DNA of 64,000 nt from Pseudomonadota bacterium (GCA_036141575.1 JAYZXF010000006.1:1-64000); one strand, 5' to 3'; positions 8,701-16,381 are shown, counted from the first letter of the stretch. Translations and numbers: made by a program. The notes: generated by a model not told the origin, from the letters alone.

Positions 8701-8900
8701 AAGTCTGTTCGGATAATAACTTGAGTGTCAGATAGGTCAGGGATCGCATCCAACGGTGTATTCTTAACAGACATCCACCCTGCAACCAATAGAGCAATCA
8801 TACCAACAATAACTAGAAGCTGGTTCTTAACAGACCACTCTATGACCTTAGCCACACCTGACTGTGTTGGGTCATGGCTTAAATGATTAGTGTCCTGCAT
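5736..8900 (-). CDS. cusA: CusA/CzcA-family heavy-metal RND efflux permease
   Basis: 1054 residues, the normal size for the HME branch of the RND superfamily. This inner-membrane proton antiporter pumps metal ions from periplasm or cytosol through the tripartite complex. Diagnostic features are IAIGAMVDASIVMVENAHR in TM4 (single Asp plus VEN, typical of HME rather than drug pumps), DLSDTQVIIRTDFPGQSP near the N-terminus, and SEFMPALYEGELLYMPTTLP with the Met residues characteristic of Cu(I)/Ag(I) pumps. AGGAGG lies 5 bases before the ATG. It overlaps cusB by 14 bases and the DUF2231 gene by 4, so the operon is tightly coupled. Metal preference (Cu/Ag rather than Co/Zn/Cd) is inferred from Met-rich motifs and the neighbours. 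Confidence 0.93.
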   Translation of the reverse strand: MQDTNHLSHDPTQSGVAKVIEWSVKNQLLVIVGMIALLVAGWMSVKNTPLDAIPDLSDTQVIIRTDFPGQSPQIVEDLVTYPLSTTMLGLPKTKDVRGFSMFGTSFVYIIFEDEIDQYWARSRVIEALSKIQGDLPQSAVPQIGPDATGVGWVYQYALVDRTGKHDLSYLRSLQDWFLKFELATVDGVSEVASVGGFVKEYQVLVDPNRLRAYDVPLHRITQAVQAASKEVGGRVIEQGEMELMIRSKGYITNLDELKKVVVYAKGGTPVVLSDVARIIEGPELRRGIVELNGEGEVVGGVVVMRSGENALMVIEAVKEKLEELKQGLPEGIEIETVYDRAPLIEGAVDYLTTKLIEEALVVGLVCLIFLLHVRSAFVAIITLPLGILGAFMIMSMQGITANIMSLGGIAIAIGAMVDASIVMVENAHRKLSEMAEGASAEEKRAAILLSAKEVGPGLFFSLLIITVSFLPVFALTGQSFRLFSPLAFTKTYAMAFASILSVTLVPVLMLWLVRGRIKREEDNPINRWFVHIYKPVLNAALRRKYLTVALAGGFLMSMAIPLWRTGSEFMPALYEGELLYMPTTLPGVSITKSKEILAQTNRLIKSVPEVHHVFGKVGRADTATDPAPISMIESWIKLKPKDEWRAGITVEKIVEELDQAVKLPGLVNSWGYPIKIRMDMISTGIRTPVGIKISGADLGEISRISLDIEAAVKDVKGTRSAFADRVIGGKYLEITPNRDELARQSIDLGMFQQVIQTTLGGMRISESVQGRERYNIMLRYERSFREHSEDLGNVLVPTPHGQHIPLGELASIEFVEGPPMIKSENARLTGWVFVDIAERDIGSYVEDAQKVVASQVKLPAGYAIEWSGQFEQMLEAEARMKIAIPLAIMIIFVLLMLHFGRLDRTLMVMLSLPFGLIGGVWALYIAGYNFSVAVGVGFIALGGIAAETAVVMLLYIDQQMRLCPPKDLQELFNAVVHGAVLRVRPKLMTVLTIFVGLAPIFITEGLGSDVMRRIALPMLGGMVSTTILTLIVIPVIYYLWEGKRFKNVNKGNIK

Positions 8901-10569
8901 GTGCGCCTCCTACTGGTGCAGTTACAACTGGCACCTTTGCGTTCACTTCATCTGGTAGATCTACTTCTACAGCATGACCAGCACCATAAGGATGAGCCAT
9001 AACTCCGTCTAATTGCAGCCAATAAAAACCTGTTCCATGATCAAGATACAGCTTAATCCCCTTATCCTTGTAATGCTTCGGTTTTCCTTCTGTAATCCAA
9101 GGCTTTAAGGCTTTAACGAGTTCTGCTAAGGCTTTATCACGCTCTGTTTCAGTAATTGCTTCATTGGCACTGTTGAGCGCCTCTTCAGCAGACTGCAGAA
9201 TAAACTTCAGCTTTGTCCCCCTGAACTGTGGCAATAAATGGTCATTTAGTTTAAGTGCTGGCATCAGCATTTTTGAGTCAGCTTCAAATCCATTGGCCTG
9301 AGCATCATGTAAATAAAGTGCAGCATCCACTAGATGGTCAATCATAGAGAGCTGGTCCTGCGTGATATCAATCAAAGCGAGTGGCGTTTGTGCGCTCTCC
9401 AACTTACGGAATGATTCACGTAGAGAGCTTTCAGAGTCGATCATAAACTGACTACTTACGACCACATCTTCACCTTCTTCCAAACCACTCAGAACCTCTG
9501 TGCGCCCCTTATTATGGATCCCTGTTTGCACGGCTTGCGGCTGAAACTTACCACCGCCTAAAGCTACAACAACAAAGTCACCCTCGGAGCTTTTTAAGAT
9601 TGCTTCTGAAGGAATGCTTAAGCGTTTATCAATATTTGTTTCAAACTGAACATCTGCATATGCGCCCGGCTTTAGATGACCGCCAACATTATCCAGCACC
9701 AAGCGCACCTGACCTGTTCTGCTATTAACATTAATTGTCGGGTGGATGTAGTCAACTTGTGCTGTACGCTCTAAGTTCCCTAAATTAGGAAATGTTACAG
9801 TTGCCTGACTACTTTTTGTTAAAAACTGCAGATCCTTTTCAGCAACGCTCACATCAATCCAAACACTGCTGTAGTTTTGAATCGTCGCAATCTGCATTCC
9901 GGGTTTTATATAACTGCCTTGGCTCACCATCAGCTGGCTCACAATTCCATCCGTTTCTGCATAAAATGGTAAATATTCCATTTTCTTACGACTAACACGT
10001 ATTTCATCAATGGCTTTCTGACTTACCCCTAGAGATTTCAAACGTTTTGCACTTGAATTCATACGTCCTTTTACTCCAGTTGCAATAGATGAAATATAAT
10101 CCTGCTGAGCAGAAATAAGGTCTGGGCTATATAGCGTAAAGAGTAAGTCACCCTGTTTAACTTCATCACCTATAGCCGTAATTTTAAGGTCTTCTACCCA
10201 ACCTGCTACACGCCCTGAAATAGCATGAGTGAGACGCATGTTCTCTTTAATAAGACCAAAGCTTCTCACATGCGTTCCAAAATGCGCCGCTTCTGCTTTT
10301 TCAGTTCTTACGCCAATGTTCTGAATTGTTTCTGGTGGAATCGTAATGGACTTACGCTTATTCCCACTCATGTGCGCACTATGATCCTCTTCCATGTCAC
10401 CTTCCTCTGAGCTTTCCATGGGTACTAAATCCATGCCACAAATCGGACATGTTCCCATTTCAGTTGAGATATAGTGTGGATGCATTGGGCATGTATATTT
10501 TTGTGCTTGTGCCCATACAGGGCTTAACGTAAGTATTAACATTACGAGAAGTATTTTAATTATTCTCAT
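8887..10569 (-). CDS. cusB: CusB-type RND periplasmic adaptor with heavy-metal-binding domain
   Basis: 560 residues with a signal peptide ending around AQA. Residues about 24-50 form the heavy-metal-binding mini-domain YTCPMHPHYISTEMGTCPIC followed by GMDLVP. The adaptor core (lipoyl, hairpin, beta-barrel) runs to about 370. The C-terminal third (LIDITQDQLSMIDHLVDAAL onward) resembles the DUF3347-like domain attached to some CusB proteins, and the chain ends GGAHAGH. It bridges CusA and CusC and can hand metal to the pump. It overlaps its neighbours on both sides by 14 bases. Confidence 0.9.
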   Translation of the reverse strand: MRIIKILLVMLILTLSPVWAQAQKYTCPMHPHYISTEMGTCPICGMDLVPMESSEEGDMEEDHSAHMSGNKRKSITIPPETIQNIGVRTEKAEAAHFGTHVRSFGLIKENMRLTHAISGRVAGWVEDLKITAIGDEVKQGDLLFTLYSPDLISAQQDYISSIATGVKGRMNSSAKRLKSLGVSQKAIDEIRVSRKKMEYLPFYAETDGIVSQLMVSQGSYIKPGMQIATIQNYSSVWIDVSVAEKDLQFLTKSSQATVTFPNLGNLERTAQVDYIHPTINVNSRTGQVRLVLDNVGGHLKPGAYADVQFETNIDKRLSIPSEAILKSSEGDFVVVALGGGKFQPQAVQTGIHNKGRTEVLSGLEEGEDVVVSSQFMIDSESSLRESFRKLESAQTPLALIDITQDQLSMIDHLVDAALYLHDAQANGFEADSKMLMPALKLNDHLLPQFRGTKLKFILQSAEEALNSANEAITETERDKALAELVKALKPWITEGKPKHYKDKGIKLYLDHGTGFYWLQLDGVMAHPYGAGHAVEVDLPDEVNAKVPVVTAPVGGAHAGH

Positions 10570-11782
10570 TGTAAGATCTTTCTATAATATGGCTATTAAA
10601 CTCTGCTGAAAGGCGAGCATATCGACTGCGCTGCTTCGCAAGCTGAGATGCAATAGTGAGTTCATCAATTTGTGCATCTAAAACACTTTCTAATGGCGCA
10701 TTACCTGATTCATAGTTTCGGTTTGCTGCCTCTACCATTTCTTGAAGCGATGCTCTCTTCCCTTTCAATAAAGCAATATTGTCCTGCGCAACTTCACGCT
10801 CAGCTTTCAATTCAGACATACGCTTAACCCAGTAGCGAGCAGTTTCATCGTAAGCAAACTCAGCACTACGTTTTTCTGCTTGTGCTGCACGTAATTTAGG
10901 TTTTTGGTTCTTCTTGTACCAAAGAGGAATAGAGACTGTTGCTTGAACACTAAACCAGTCATCACCAGAATAAGTGCTGCCAGATTCCCGTTGTTTATAA
11001 AGAGCTTGAATGCCGTAATTTGGCTTAAAAGCAGCCAGAGCAGCATCAGTGCCTTTAGATGCAGCATTGACACTTTCAGATGCAATTGCGACAGGATACA
11101 AGGAAGCCTGCTCTCTATGCCAAGCAACATCTGGCAAAGCAGGTAATTCAAGATGGGGCACTTCTCCAACTAAAAAGATAAGCTCCTCTTCAATGGAAAC
11201 ACGCTCAGCTTTTAAACCATTTAAGTACTGCTCTATTTCTGTTCGTTCCACATCAATCTCAGAGAAACGTCCATAAACAGGCTGCCCTGCTTCTAACTGA
11301 CCTTTAAGGTCATCCTCCATGAGCTTGTAATAACCAAGCTGCTTTTTAGCAAGCTTTTCGAGCTTTTTAACTTTATCTAACTCACTTAACTCGCTTAATA
11401 AAATAGCTTTTAAACGCTTTTGCGTGTACTCCGCCATAAGCTGTTGGCGCTTAGATAGCATAACTTGCTTTCCAGCTTTAGCTTTGCGAAGCGAATAGCT
11501 TGGTATTTGCTGTTTAAAACCTATTGTTTTTGACGTTGGTAAAAACCTATCAAACTTTGGCGAGTTTACTGGCACATTATCAACTCCCAGAATGAGCTGA
11601 GGGTCAGGTAGACCCATTTCAGAAATAGACAGCTCTTTAAGTTTATAGCTTTGCTCTAATATCTGCGTAACTTGAGGATGTTCTTCAAGTTTTTCAAGAT
11701 ACTTTTGTAGTGCTTGCTCCTCTGTATGCGCTTGAATAGAAGCTAAAAGCAGAGTCACAACACCAAGATATTTTATAATCAT
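10556..11782 (-). CDS. cusC: CusC-type TolC-family outer membrane efflux protein
   Basis: 408 residues with a Sec signal peptide (MIIKYLGVVTLLLASIQA) and no lipobox cysteine. The body shows the two-repeat coiled-coil pattern of TolC-like channels, for example ELSELDKVKKLEKLAKKQLG and ESGNAPLESVLDAQIDELT. Start 11782 is chosen because GGGAG precedes it; an ATG at 11800 has no ribosome site and would break the signal peptide. It forms the outer-membrane exit for the CusBA pump and is first of the three efflux genes. Confidence 0.85.
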   Translation of the reverse strand: MIIKYLGVVTLLLASIQAHTEEQALQKYLEKLEEHPQVTQILEQSYKLKELSISEMGLPDPQLILGVDNVPVNSPKFDRFLPTSKTIGFKQQIPSYSLRKAKAGKQVMLSKRQQLMAEYTQKRLKAILLSELSELDKVKKLEKLAKKQLGYYKLMEDDLKGQLEAGQPVYGRFSEIDVERTEIEQYLNGLKAERVSIEEELIFLVGEVPHLELPALPDVAWHREQASLYPVAIASESVNAASKGTDAALAAFKPNYGIQALYKQRESGSTYSGDDWFSVQATVSIPLWYKKNQKPKLRAAQAEKRSAEFAYDETARYWVKRMSELKAEREVAQDNIALLKGKRASLQEMVEAANRNYESGNAPLESVLDAQIDELTIASQLAKQRSRYARLSAEFNSHIIERSYNENN

Positions 11783-11867
11783 AATAATTCTCCCGGTCAT
11801 AAATTAAGGGGCGGCTGGCAAAAAGATGCACGTATCCCACAAGAACACAACAACTGTGTCAATTTAT

Positions 11868-12239
11868 CTAAGAGAGGAGTTTAGGAGGATGCTCGATACC
11901 CTGCAGGCCAGCAGAGTGGTAAAGAACAGCTTTAAGAAGGTTGTTTTGTGTATGTGTTGGCAGAGCTGCTGCTTTATGATTTAAAATCATACTCTGCGTT
12001 GGAACTTTACAGTGATCACAAGCACACGTATCACATTCCATAGTATTTTGTGCATGCTTATTCGCATCCATATCAGCGTCCATGTCCATCATGTCATGGC
12101 ATGGCACATCAGAGGACACAACATTTGATGACAACATCTCAATGCAATCACATAAAGACAATGAAGTAACCGCATACGCATTCAGCGTAAATGCAAGCAT
12201 AACCAGCGCAACCAGTATGTTTTTTATATACTTCATCAT
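11868..12239 (-). CDS. Cys/Met/His-rich small exported protein, candidate metal chaperone
   Basis: 123 residues with a signal peptide ending AYA. The mature part is loaded with soft-metal ligands: CDCIEML, CHDMMDMDADMD, then ECDTCACDHCK, plus scattered His. It lies 85 bases upstream of cusC on the same strand and is probably the first gene of the operon, where other cus-like loci place a small metal-binding protein such as CusF. It is not a recognisable CusF (no OB-fold pattern), so copper chaperone or sensor is inference. A tandem ATGATG start leaves the exact first codon open. Confidence 0.7.
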   Translation of the reverse strand: MMKYIKNILVALVMLAFTLNAYAVTSLSLCDCIEMLSSNVVSSDVPCHDMMDMDADMDANKHAQNTMECDTCACDHCKVPTQSMILNHKAAALPTHTQNNLLKAVLYHSAGLQGIEHPPKLLS

Positions 12240-12264
12240 TCCACTCTAGCACCTCTATTTATGA

Positions 12265-12314
12265 GTTGCTACTTATTTTGTTTATTTAGTCTGGCTGCTT
12301 ATGCATGTTGCTAC
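12265..12314 (-). promoter_or_regulatory. Paired GTTGCTAC sites upstream of the metal operon
   Basis: Two identical octamers (12265-12272 and 12307-12314), read as GTAGCAAC on the operon strand, are 42 bases apart, about four helical turns. They lie 25-75 bases upstream of the Cys-rich gene and could be operator half-sites. I do not see a convincing -35/-10 pair with them. Confidence 0.3.
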
Positions 12315-12894
12315 AAATAATTTTTTCCAGAACCTAACAGACTGACATACTAAAAATTTAAATTTCTGATATTACAAACTCAAACATTCTTCAAGTTTAG
12401 CTCTTCCATATACAGCCATATAAATCATTTTATTTTTGCAAAGCTATGGTTGTACCAAACAGTACTCATAACACATCAGAGAGTAGCTTATCATTCGAAT
12501 TTGAAGAGGTATTAATTACAAGAGTAGCTAACTATTAATAGAGTATAGATTTAACAAGAATTTTTCATAAATCTAATACTCAATATCTTATCTCAACATC
12601 TCATTACTATCAAGAATAAATATCACCAAACATAAGAACAAGTAACTTAATCTAAGTAGATATACTGCTACTTATCAATACTTATACTTACTAATAAATA
12701 TACTATATAAATAATATTATAATTATTCTAAATAAGACCCTATAAAACTATATAGTCCTATATACAAGGGGGAAGTGTAGATTTATATATATATTTATAT
12801 ATAAGAAATCCTCTGTATTAAATTTTGAGACTATTTTCAAAAAAACTTATGAATATCTTTGAAGTCACAATAGATAGAAAGTAACTCTTGATTT

Positions 12895-12906
12895 CCCCCT
12901 AGGGGG
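12895..12906. repeat. Perfect palindrome after the integrase
   Basis: CCCCCTAGGGGG is a loop-free 12-base palindrome three bases beyond the integrase stop codon. It lacks a T run, so it is a poor terminator candidate and may be a protein-binding site. Confidence 0.5.
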
Positions 12907-12909
12907 TAC

Positions 12910-14439
12910 CTACTGAGGTTCTTTGAATAAAGATATAGCTCTTAACTTTTGTTCGAGGGTATACCCATCATTATACCTTTGGGTAATAGTTTTCTTGCCA
13001 TGACCAACAACGCTTGCAATTAGGGCCTCTTTTTCATCAGCTCTTTCAAGAACAGAAATAAAGGTTCGCCTTAAACTATGCATATCAACGTGCTTACTCT
13101 TCAAACCTAACTTAGTCAAAAAACCATTCTTGTTGTCATTGAACCAGCGACTTACATTCTTAGCATATGTACCTCTATTTGGCTGGTAGTTAAGTTCAGG
13201 AAACAGCCTCTCCGAACCCTCTTGCCTAATACTCTCCACATACTCCAAGAAACCTAAACCTACAAGATGCAGGTGAATGGGAACATGCCGCCTACTGGAG
13301 TCAGTCTTAATGCTCTGATTTTCAAACCTGTCACTGATTTCTATGTAGCGGATTCCATCCTCTTCATGAATATTCTCAACATACAGCTGAGCAATTTCAT
13401 TAAGCCTCGCACCAGAAAACATGAGGATCATTGTGATCCAATAATTGTGAATTTTATTACGCTTAGACTCGGCACAAGCGGCTCTGTATTGTTGAAGGGA
13501 CGTGTAAAGGGATAGTAATTCGTCTTTTTCAAACCCTCTGACTTCTCGGGAGCCTGTATTCCCTTTAAATTTAACAGAATCAAACAAAGGCTCTTTACAA
13601 TATCTCTGTCCCTTACACCAAGCGAAGAAGCTACGATAGAATGACACATACTTCTGTTTAGTTGGTATAGCCTTGTTTTCAGCATCTAGCGCATCCCTAA
13701 CCAAGTCCACCTGCTCATATGATAAACTTCCTACAGCAACAGACTCACCAAGAGTCTTATACAGATACCTTACATATGTTTGATAATCACGCTGAGTAGA
13801 TGGAGTCCAAACATTACTATTCTCTTTGAAATATCTATCTACAGCATCTGATAAGGAGATCAGCCCTCTCTGACTAATAGGAGACGCATGAGAAGTATTT
13901 ACAGACATAAGGTTACTCACTGTATAAGCAGGGTCGGAAAGCTCTTCATTTAGCCTTACACGCTCTTTATTATAATGAGCAAGTCCCTTAAGAATTTCAT
14001 CATACACATCAGAGTCATTGCAACCCTCTAGGCCAGCCTCTTTCTTAATATCTTGAATAACATTGCTGGCAAGCAAGTGTGCCTGCCCCTTCTCAATTCG
14101 TAAAGCAAGCTGCTCTGACTGAATAACCTCCTCTGAAGAGAGCAAACCACCCTTATGCATATCAGCTCTATCAGCCTCCAGCATATCCTTAAAGCATTTC
14201 TGTATAAGCTGTTTCTTCTCAATGTAGTCCACTGGTAAACCTTCAAGGTAAGTTATCAATTGGCGTACAGCATACCTCAGACGTGCTGAACAAGCCAAGG
14301 CCTCCTTACGGCAGCTTGTCTTGAGACTCACCTGAATACTTTCACGCCTACGCTGCGGGTGGATAGAAAGCGGTATAGGATACCGGAAGTAGTACACACC
14401 ATGACGTGATTTAAGTAGATATGAAGGATTATAAACCAT
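12910..14439 (-). CDS. Tyrosine site-specific integrase of the right element
   Basis: 509 residues. The N-terminus HGVYYFRYPIP is DUF6538-like and is followed by a SAM-like core-binding domain (LSDAVDRYFKENSNVWTPST). The catalytic domain has SGARLNEIAQL (Arg I), DMHSLRRTF (HxxR), VVGHGKKTITQRYNDGY (H and nucleophilic Tyr). All active residues are present, so the enzyme should be functional. Start 14439 is used because AGGTGC precedes it, inside the ATTGTAGCACC arm motif, which mirrors the arrangement at the truncated integrase; an ATG at 14481 has no ribosome site. It lies beside the tRNA-Leu gene it has used as target. Confidence 0.92.
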   Translation of the reverse strand: MVYNPSYLLKSRHGVYYFRYPIPLSIHPQRRRESIQVSLKTSCRKEALACSARLRYAVRQLITYLEGLPVDYIEKKQLIQKCFKDMLEADRADMHKGGLLSSEEVIQSEQLALRIEKGQAHLLASNVIQDIKKEAGLEGCNDSDVYDEILKGLAHYNKERVRLNEELSDPAYTVSNLMSVNTSHASPISQRGLISLSDAVDRYFKENSNVWTPSTQRDYQTYVRYLYKTLGESVAVGSLSYEQVDLVRDALDAENKAIPTKQKYVSFYRSFFAWCKGQRYCKEPLFDSVKFKGNTGSREVRGFEKDELLSLYTSLQQYRAACAESKRNKIHNYWITMILMFSGARLNEIAQLYVENIHEEDGIRYIEISDRFENQSIKTDSSRRHVPIHLHLVGLGFLEYVESIRQEGSERLFPELNYQPNRGTYAKNVSRWFNDNKNGFLTKLGLKSKHVDMHSLRRTFISVLERADEKEALIASVVGHGKKTITQRYNDGYTLEQKLRAISLFKEPQ

Positions 14440-14440
14440 A

Positions 14441-14464
14441 ATTGTAGCACCTTTGTGTAGCACC
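14441..14464. repeat. Arm-type motifs, right end of right element
   Basis: ATTGTAGCACC (14441-14451) and TGTAGCACC (14456-14464) sit between the integrase start and att core C, matching the block at 4468-4490. They overlap the integrase ribosome-binding site. Confidence 0.5.
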
Positions 14465-14501
14465 AGATGCAATTCGTACAATTAAGTAATTGATTATAAA
14501 G

Positions 14502-14530
14502 AAAATGGTGCCGTCGAGAGGACTCGAACC
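14502..14530. repeat. Attachment-site direct repeat C inside tRNA-Leu
   Basis: The core ATGGTGCCGTCGAGAGGA plus ACTCGAACC covers the acceptor and T-arm 3' half of the tRNA gene. The same 29 bases recur at 4362 and the first 21 at 1043. Confidence 0.9.
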
Positions 14531-14590
14531 TCCACACCTTGCGGCACTAGCACCTCATGCTAGCGTGTCTACCAATTCCACCACGACGGC
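14506..14590 (-). tRNA. tRNA-Leu (anticodon GAG)
   Basis: 85 nucleotides read on the minus strand. The acceptor stem is GCCGTCG / CGACGGC with encoded CCA. The D-arm contains GTGGAATTGGTAGACAC, and the anticodon arm is CTAGC-ATGAGGT-GCTAG, giving anticodon GAG. A long variable arm (TGCCGCAAGGTGTG) marks it as a class II tRNA. The T-arm is GAGG-TTCGAGT-CCTC. The gene is intact and is the integration target of the adjacent elements. Confidence 0.97.
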
Positions 14591-14707
14591 AAGCTCGGCT
14601 TGTTCTACTTTCACTCCCACAAACATTGCTGTTACTTCTAGCGGTTGTTTGTGCTTGTAAAAAGCAGTACACTTTGCTTATTCACGATTTATAGCAAGGA
14701 AACGCCA

Positions 14708-15379
14708 GTGACGCAAGCACCAATCCGTATTATTCATGTCGGACAAGATGTCCCTTACGAGGACGTGGTAAAGCTGCAAGAAGATGCTGTGCAAAATGTG
14801 ATAAACGGTGGTGAAGAAGTCATCTTTTTTGTGGAGCACGCCCCTGTTTATACTGGTGGAACATCGTTTGAAGAAGGCGCAGTTGGCTCAATTGGCGATA
14901 TCCCCCTCGTTCATACAGGCCGCGGTGGTAACGTGACTTATCACGGCCCTGGCCAGCGTGTTATTTACCCCATTTTAGACCTCACCAAACGTGGCCGAGA
15001 TATTCGTGCTTACATTTGCATGCTACAAAAGTGGATGAAAAGCATGCTTGATGAATATAACATTCCAACAGATATCTGCGATGAAATTGGAGTCTGGGTA
15101 CCTATGCCTTCAACCGCACCAAAGGAGCAGAGATCTATCCTAGGAAAAAGCCCACAAGTGGGCAAGATTGCTGCCATTGGTGTACGTGTACGCAAGTGGG
15201 TGACCTTCCATGGTATCGCACTGAATGTAGATCCCAATATGGAGCACTTCACACGCATTACCCCATGCGGCATTACTGATAAAGGCGTTTGCGCTATTAA
15301 ACACTTTGCACCAGATGTCACCATGGACGAAGTGGATGAAAAACTAAAGCGCCATATGATGACGCATTTAGGCGCTTAA
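14708..15379 (+). CDS. lipB: Octanoyltransferase LipB
   Basis: 223 residues, usual length. It transfers octanoyl from acyl carrier protein to lipoyl domains in lipoate synthesis. Motifs: EHAPVYTGG, GRGGNVTYHGPGQ (signature RGG-x-TxHGPGQ), catalytic Lys in GKIAAIGVRV and catalytic Cys in ITPCGI. The GTG at 14708 is chosen because AAGGA precedes it and because family members start here; the frame is open further upstream but that extension does not look like LipB. It is convergent with and overlaps by 4 bases the gene at 15376. Confidence 0.95.
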   Translation: MTQAPIRIIHVGQDVPYEDVVKLQEDAVQNVINGGEEVIFFVEHAPVYTGGTSFEEGAVGSIGDIPLVHTGRGGNVTYHGPGQRVIYPILDLTKRGRDIRAYICMLQKWMKSMLDEYNIPTDICDEIGVWVPMPSTAPKEQRSILGKSPQVGKIAAIGVRVRKWVTFHGIALNVDPNMEHFTRITPCGITDKGVCAIKHFAPDVTMDEVDEKLKRHMMTHLGA

Positions 15380-16302
15380 AGCAGAGACGCAATACTTGAT
15401 GAGCTGCCGTTTTGAATATCTGTGAGCAAAGACCCTAAATCATTACGGTTACTACCTTGATCTTCCCCATTCAGAATACTCAAAAACAGAGATGTCGTTT
15501 GCGCACGAGACTCAAGAAGGAACGAACTCATAGAATTGGCTTCTGCTTGCTCAAACAGTTCCGCAAGTTCATTTAAAAGCTTTTCTGCTTCACTCTTTTC
15601 AGCAGCGCTTAGTTCACGTGCAGGCTTTTCTGTACCGTACTCTGTAAAGGCATTATCAATATTTTGAGCAATCACTGCAGCGCGCTCTGTTTCAGATGCC
15701 GAAAGCGACCCTCCACCAGAGACAAGCTCAGCCAGCACTTTAAACTGTGCGATCACATCTTCTTGAATATCAGCGGGAAGGTCTGCAATATTATGACTTG
15801 ATCGCACGCGGCTCTGATCTAACAGCACATCAAGCTCAGCTGTTAAGCGATTCATCTCTGCCTGCTGTTCATCTGTTGGCTCAACTCCATCAGGAATACC
15901 TTCATAAATGCTAGAAAGCTCTGTAATGATCTCCGCACCTGCGGCACGGTTTTCTTCTGTCATATACAGATACGCCTCAGATGGTGGAACTGTTTCAACA
16001 TCGTAAATATCGTCAAGCTTTGCTGTGATTTCAGAAATTTGCGTAATTTCACCCTGCGTCAGCTGGCGCCCACCCAGTTGCGTTTGAATCGTGTTTAAGT
16101 GGCTTGTGAGGTTATCAATACGCTCAAGCGCTGCACGCGCCTCAGGAGACAGCGAAACTGCATCATCTTTCCAGTTGGTTTCCTCAACAATTGCACCTGT
16201 CTCAGTGTTCACACGTACACCCGCAATTTCTTGCGTGTTTTGTGATCCTGTTAAAAGGTTATTTGTGTAGCTTGTTAAGCTTTGTAATGAAGATGAAATC
16301 AT
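15376..16302 (-). CDS. Hypothetical helical protein with VSLSPEA motif
   Basis: 308 residues, function not recognised. Low-complexity acidic and helical throughout, Ser/Glu/Leu rich, with no signal peptide or membrane segment. An early segment DDAVSLSPEARAALERI resembles a short motif common in uncharacterised proteins of alphaproteobacteria with flagella- or surface-related contexts, but that gives no function. Both ends are Ser-rich (MISSSLQSLTS; NGSSSSIASLL). It stops 4 bases inside lipB on the opposite strand, and the parC terminator lies upstream of it, so it has its own transcription start. Confidence 0.75.
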   Translation of the reverse strand: MISSSLQSLTSYTNNLLTGSQNTQEIAGVRVNTETGAIVEETNWKDDAVSLSPEARAALERIDNLTSHLNTIQTQLGGRQLTQGEITQISEITAKLDDIYDVETVPPSEAYLYMTEENRAAGAEIITELSSIYEGIPDGVEPTDEQQAEMNRLTAELDVLLDQSRVRSSHNIADLPADIQEDVIAQFKVLAELVSGGGSLSASETERAAVIAQNIDNAFTEYGTEKPARELSAAEKSEAEKLLNELAELFEQAEANSMSSFLLESRAQTTSLFLSILNGEDQGSNRNDLGSLLTDIQNGSSSSIASLL

Positions 16303-16349
16303 CTCAGCGTATCCTTTGTTTAAACATACAGATAAATACGCAAGATATA

Positions 16350-16379
16350 GGCCAAAAAGAAGAGCCCTGCAGGGCTCTT
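16350..16379 (-). terminator. Rho-independent terminator of parC
   Basis: AAGAGCCCTGCAGGGCTCTT forms a perfect stem two bases after the parC stop and is followed on the minus strand by CTTTTT. Confidence 0.88.
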
Positions 16380-16381
16380 AC

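Larger units (their letters stand above)
12240..12909. other. 670-base gene-free AT-rich stretch upstream of the metal operon
   Basis: No coding sequence is visible on either strand. The stretch is very AT-rich, with TATATA runs around 12781-12806 and direct GTTGCTAC repeats near the operon end. A perfect 12-base palindrome lies at the integrase end. No regulator gene (CusRS, CueR or CopY type) is present here or elsewhere in the element. Confidence 0.6.
4362..14522. mobile_element. Right integrative element, 10.1 kb, carrying metal-efflux genes
   Basis: Bounded by direct repeats B (4362) and C (14502), the latter inside the intact tRNA-Leu gene. It carries a full-length tyrosine integrase adjacent to the tRNA end, a long AT-rich gap, and an operon for Cu/Ag-type RND efflux with accessory metal-binding proteins. 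ATTGTAGCAC motifs occur near both ends (4468 and 14441). No conjugation or replication genes are visible, so it would be a genomic island or an element mobilised by other means. Confidence 0.82.
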
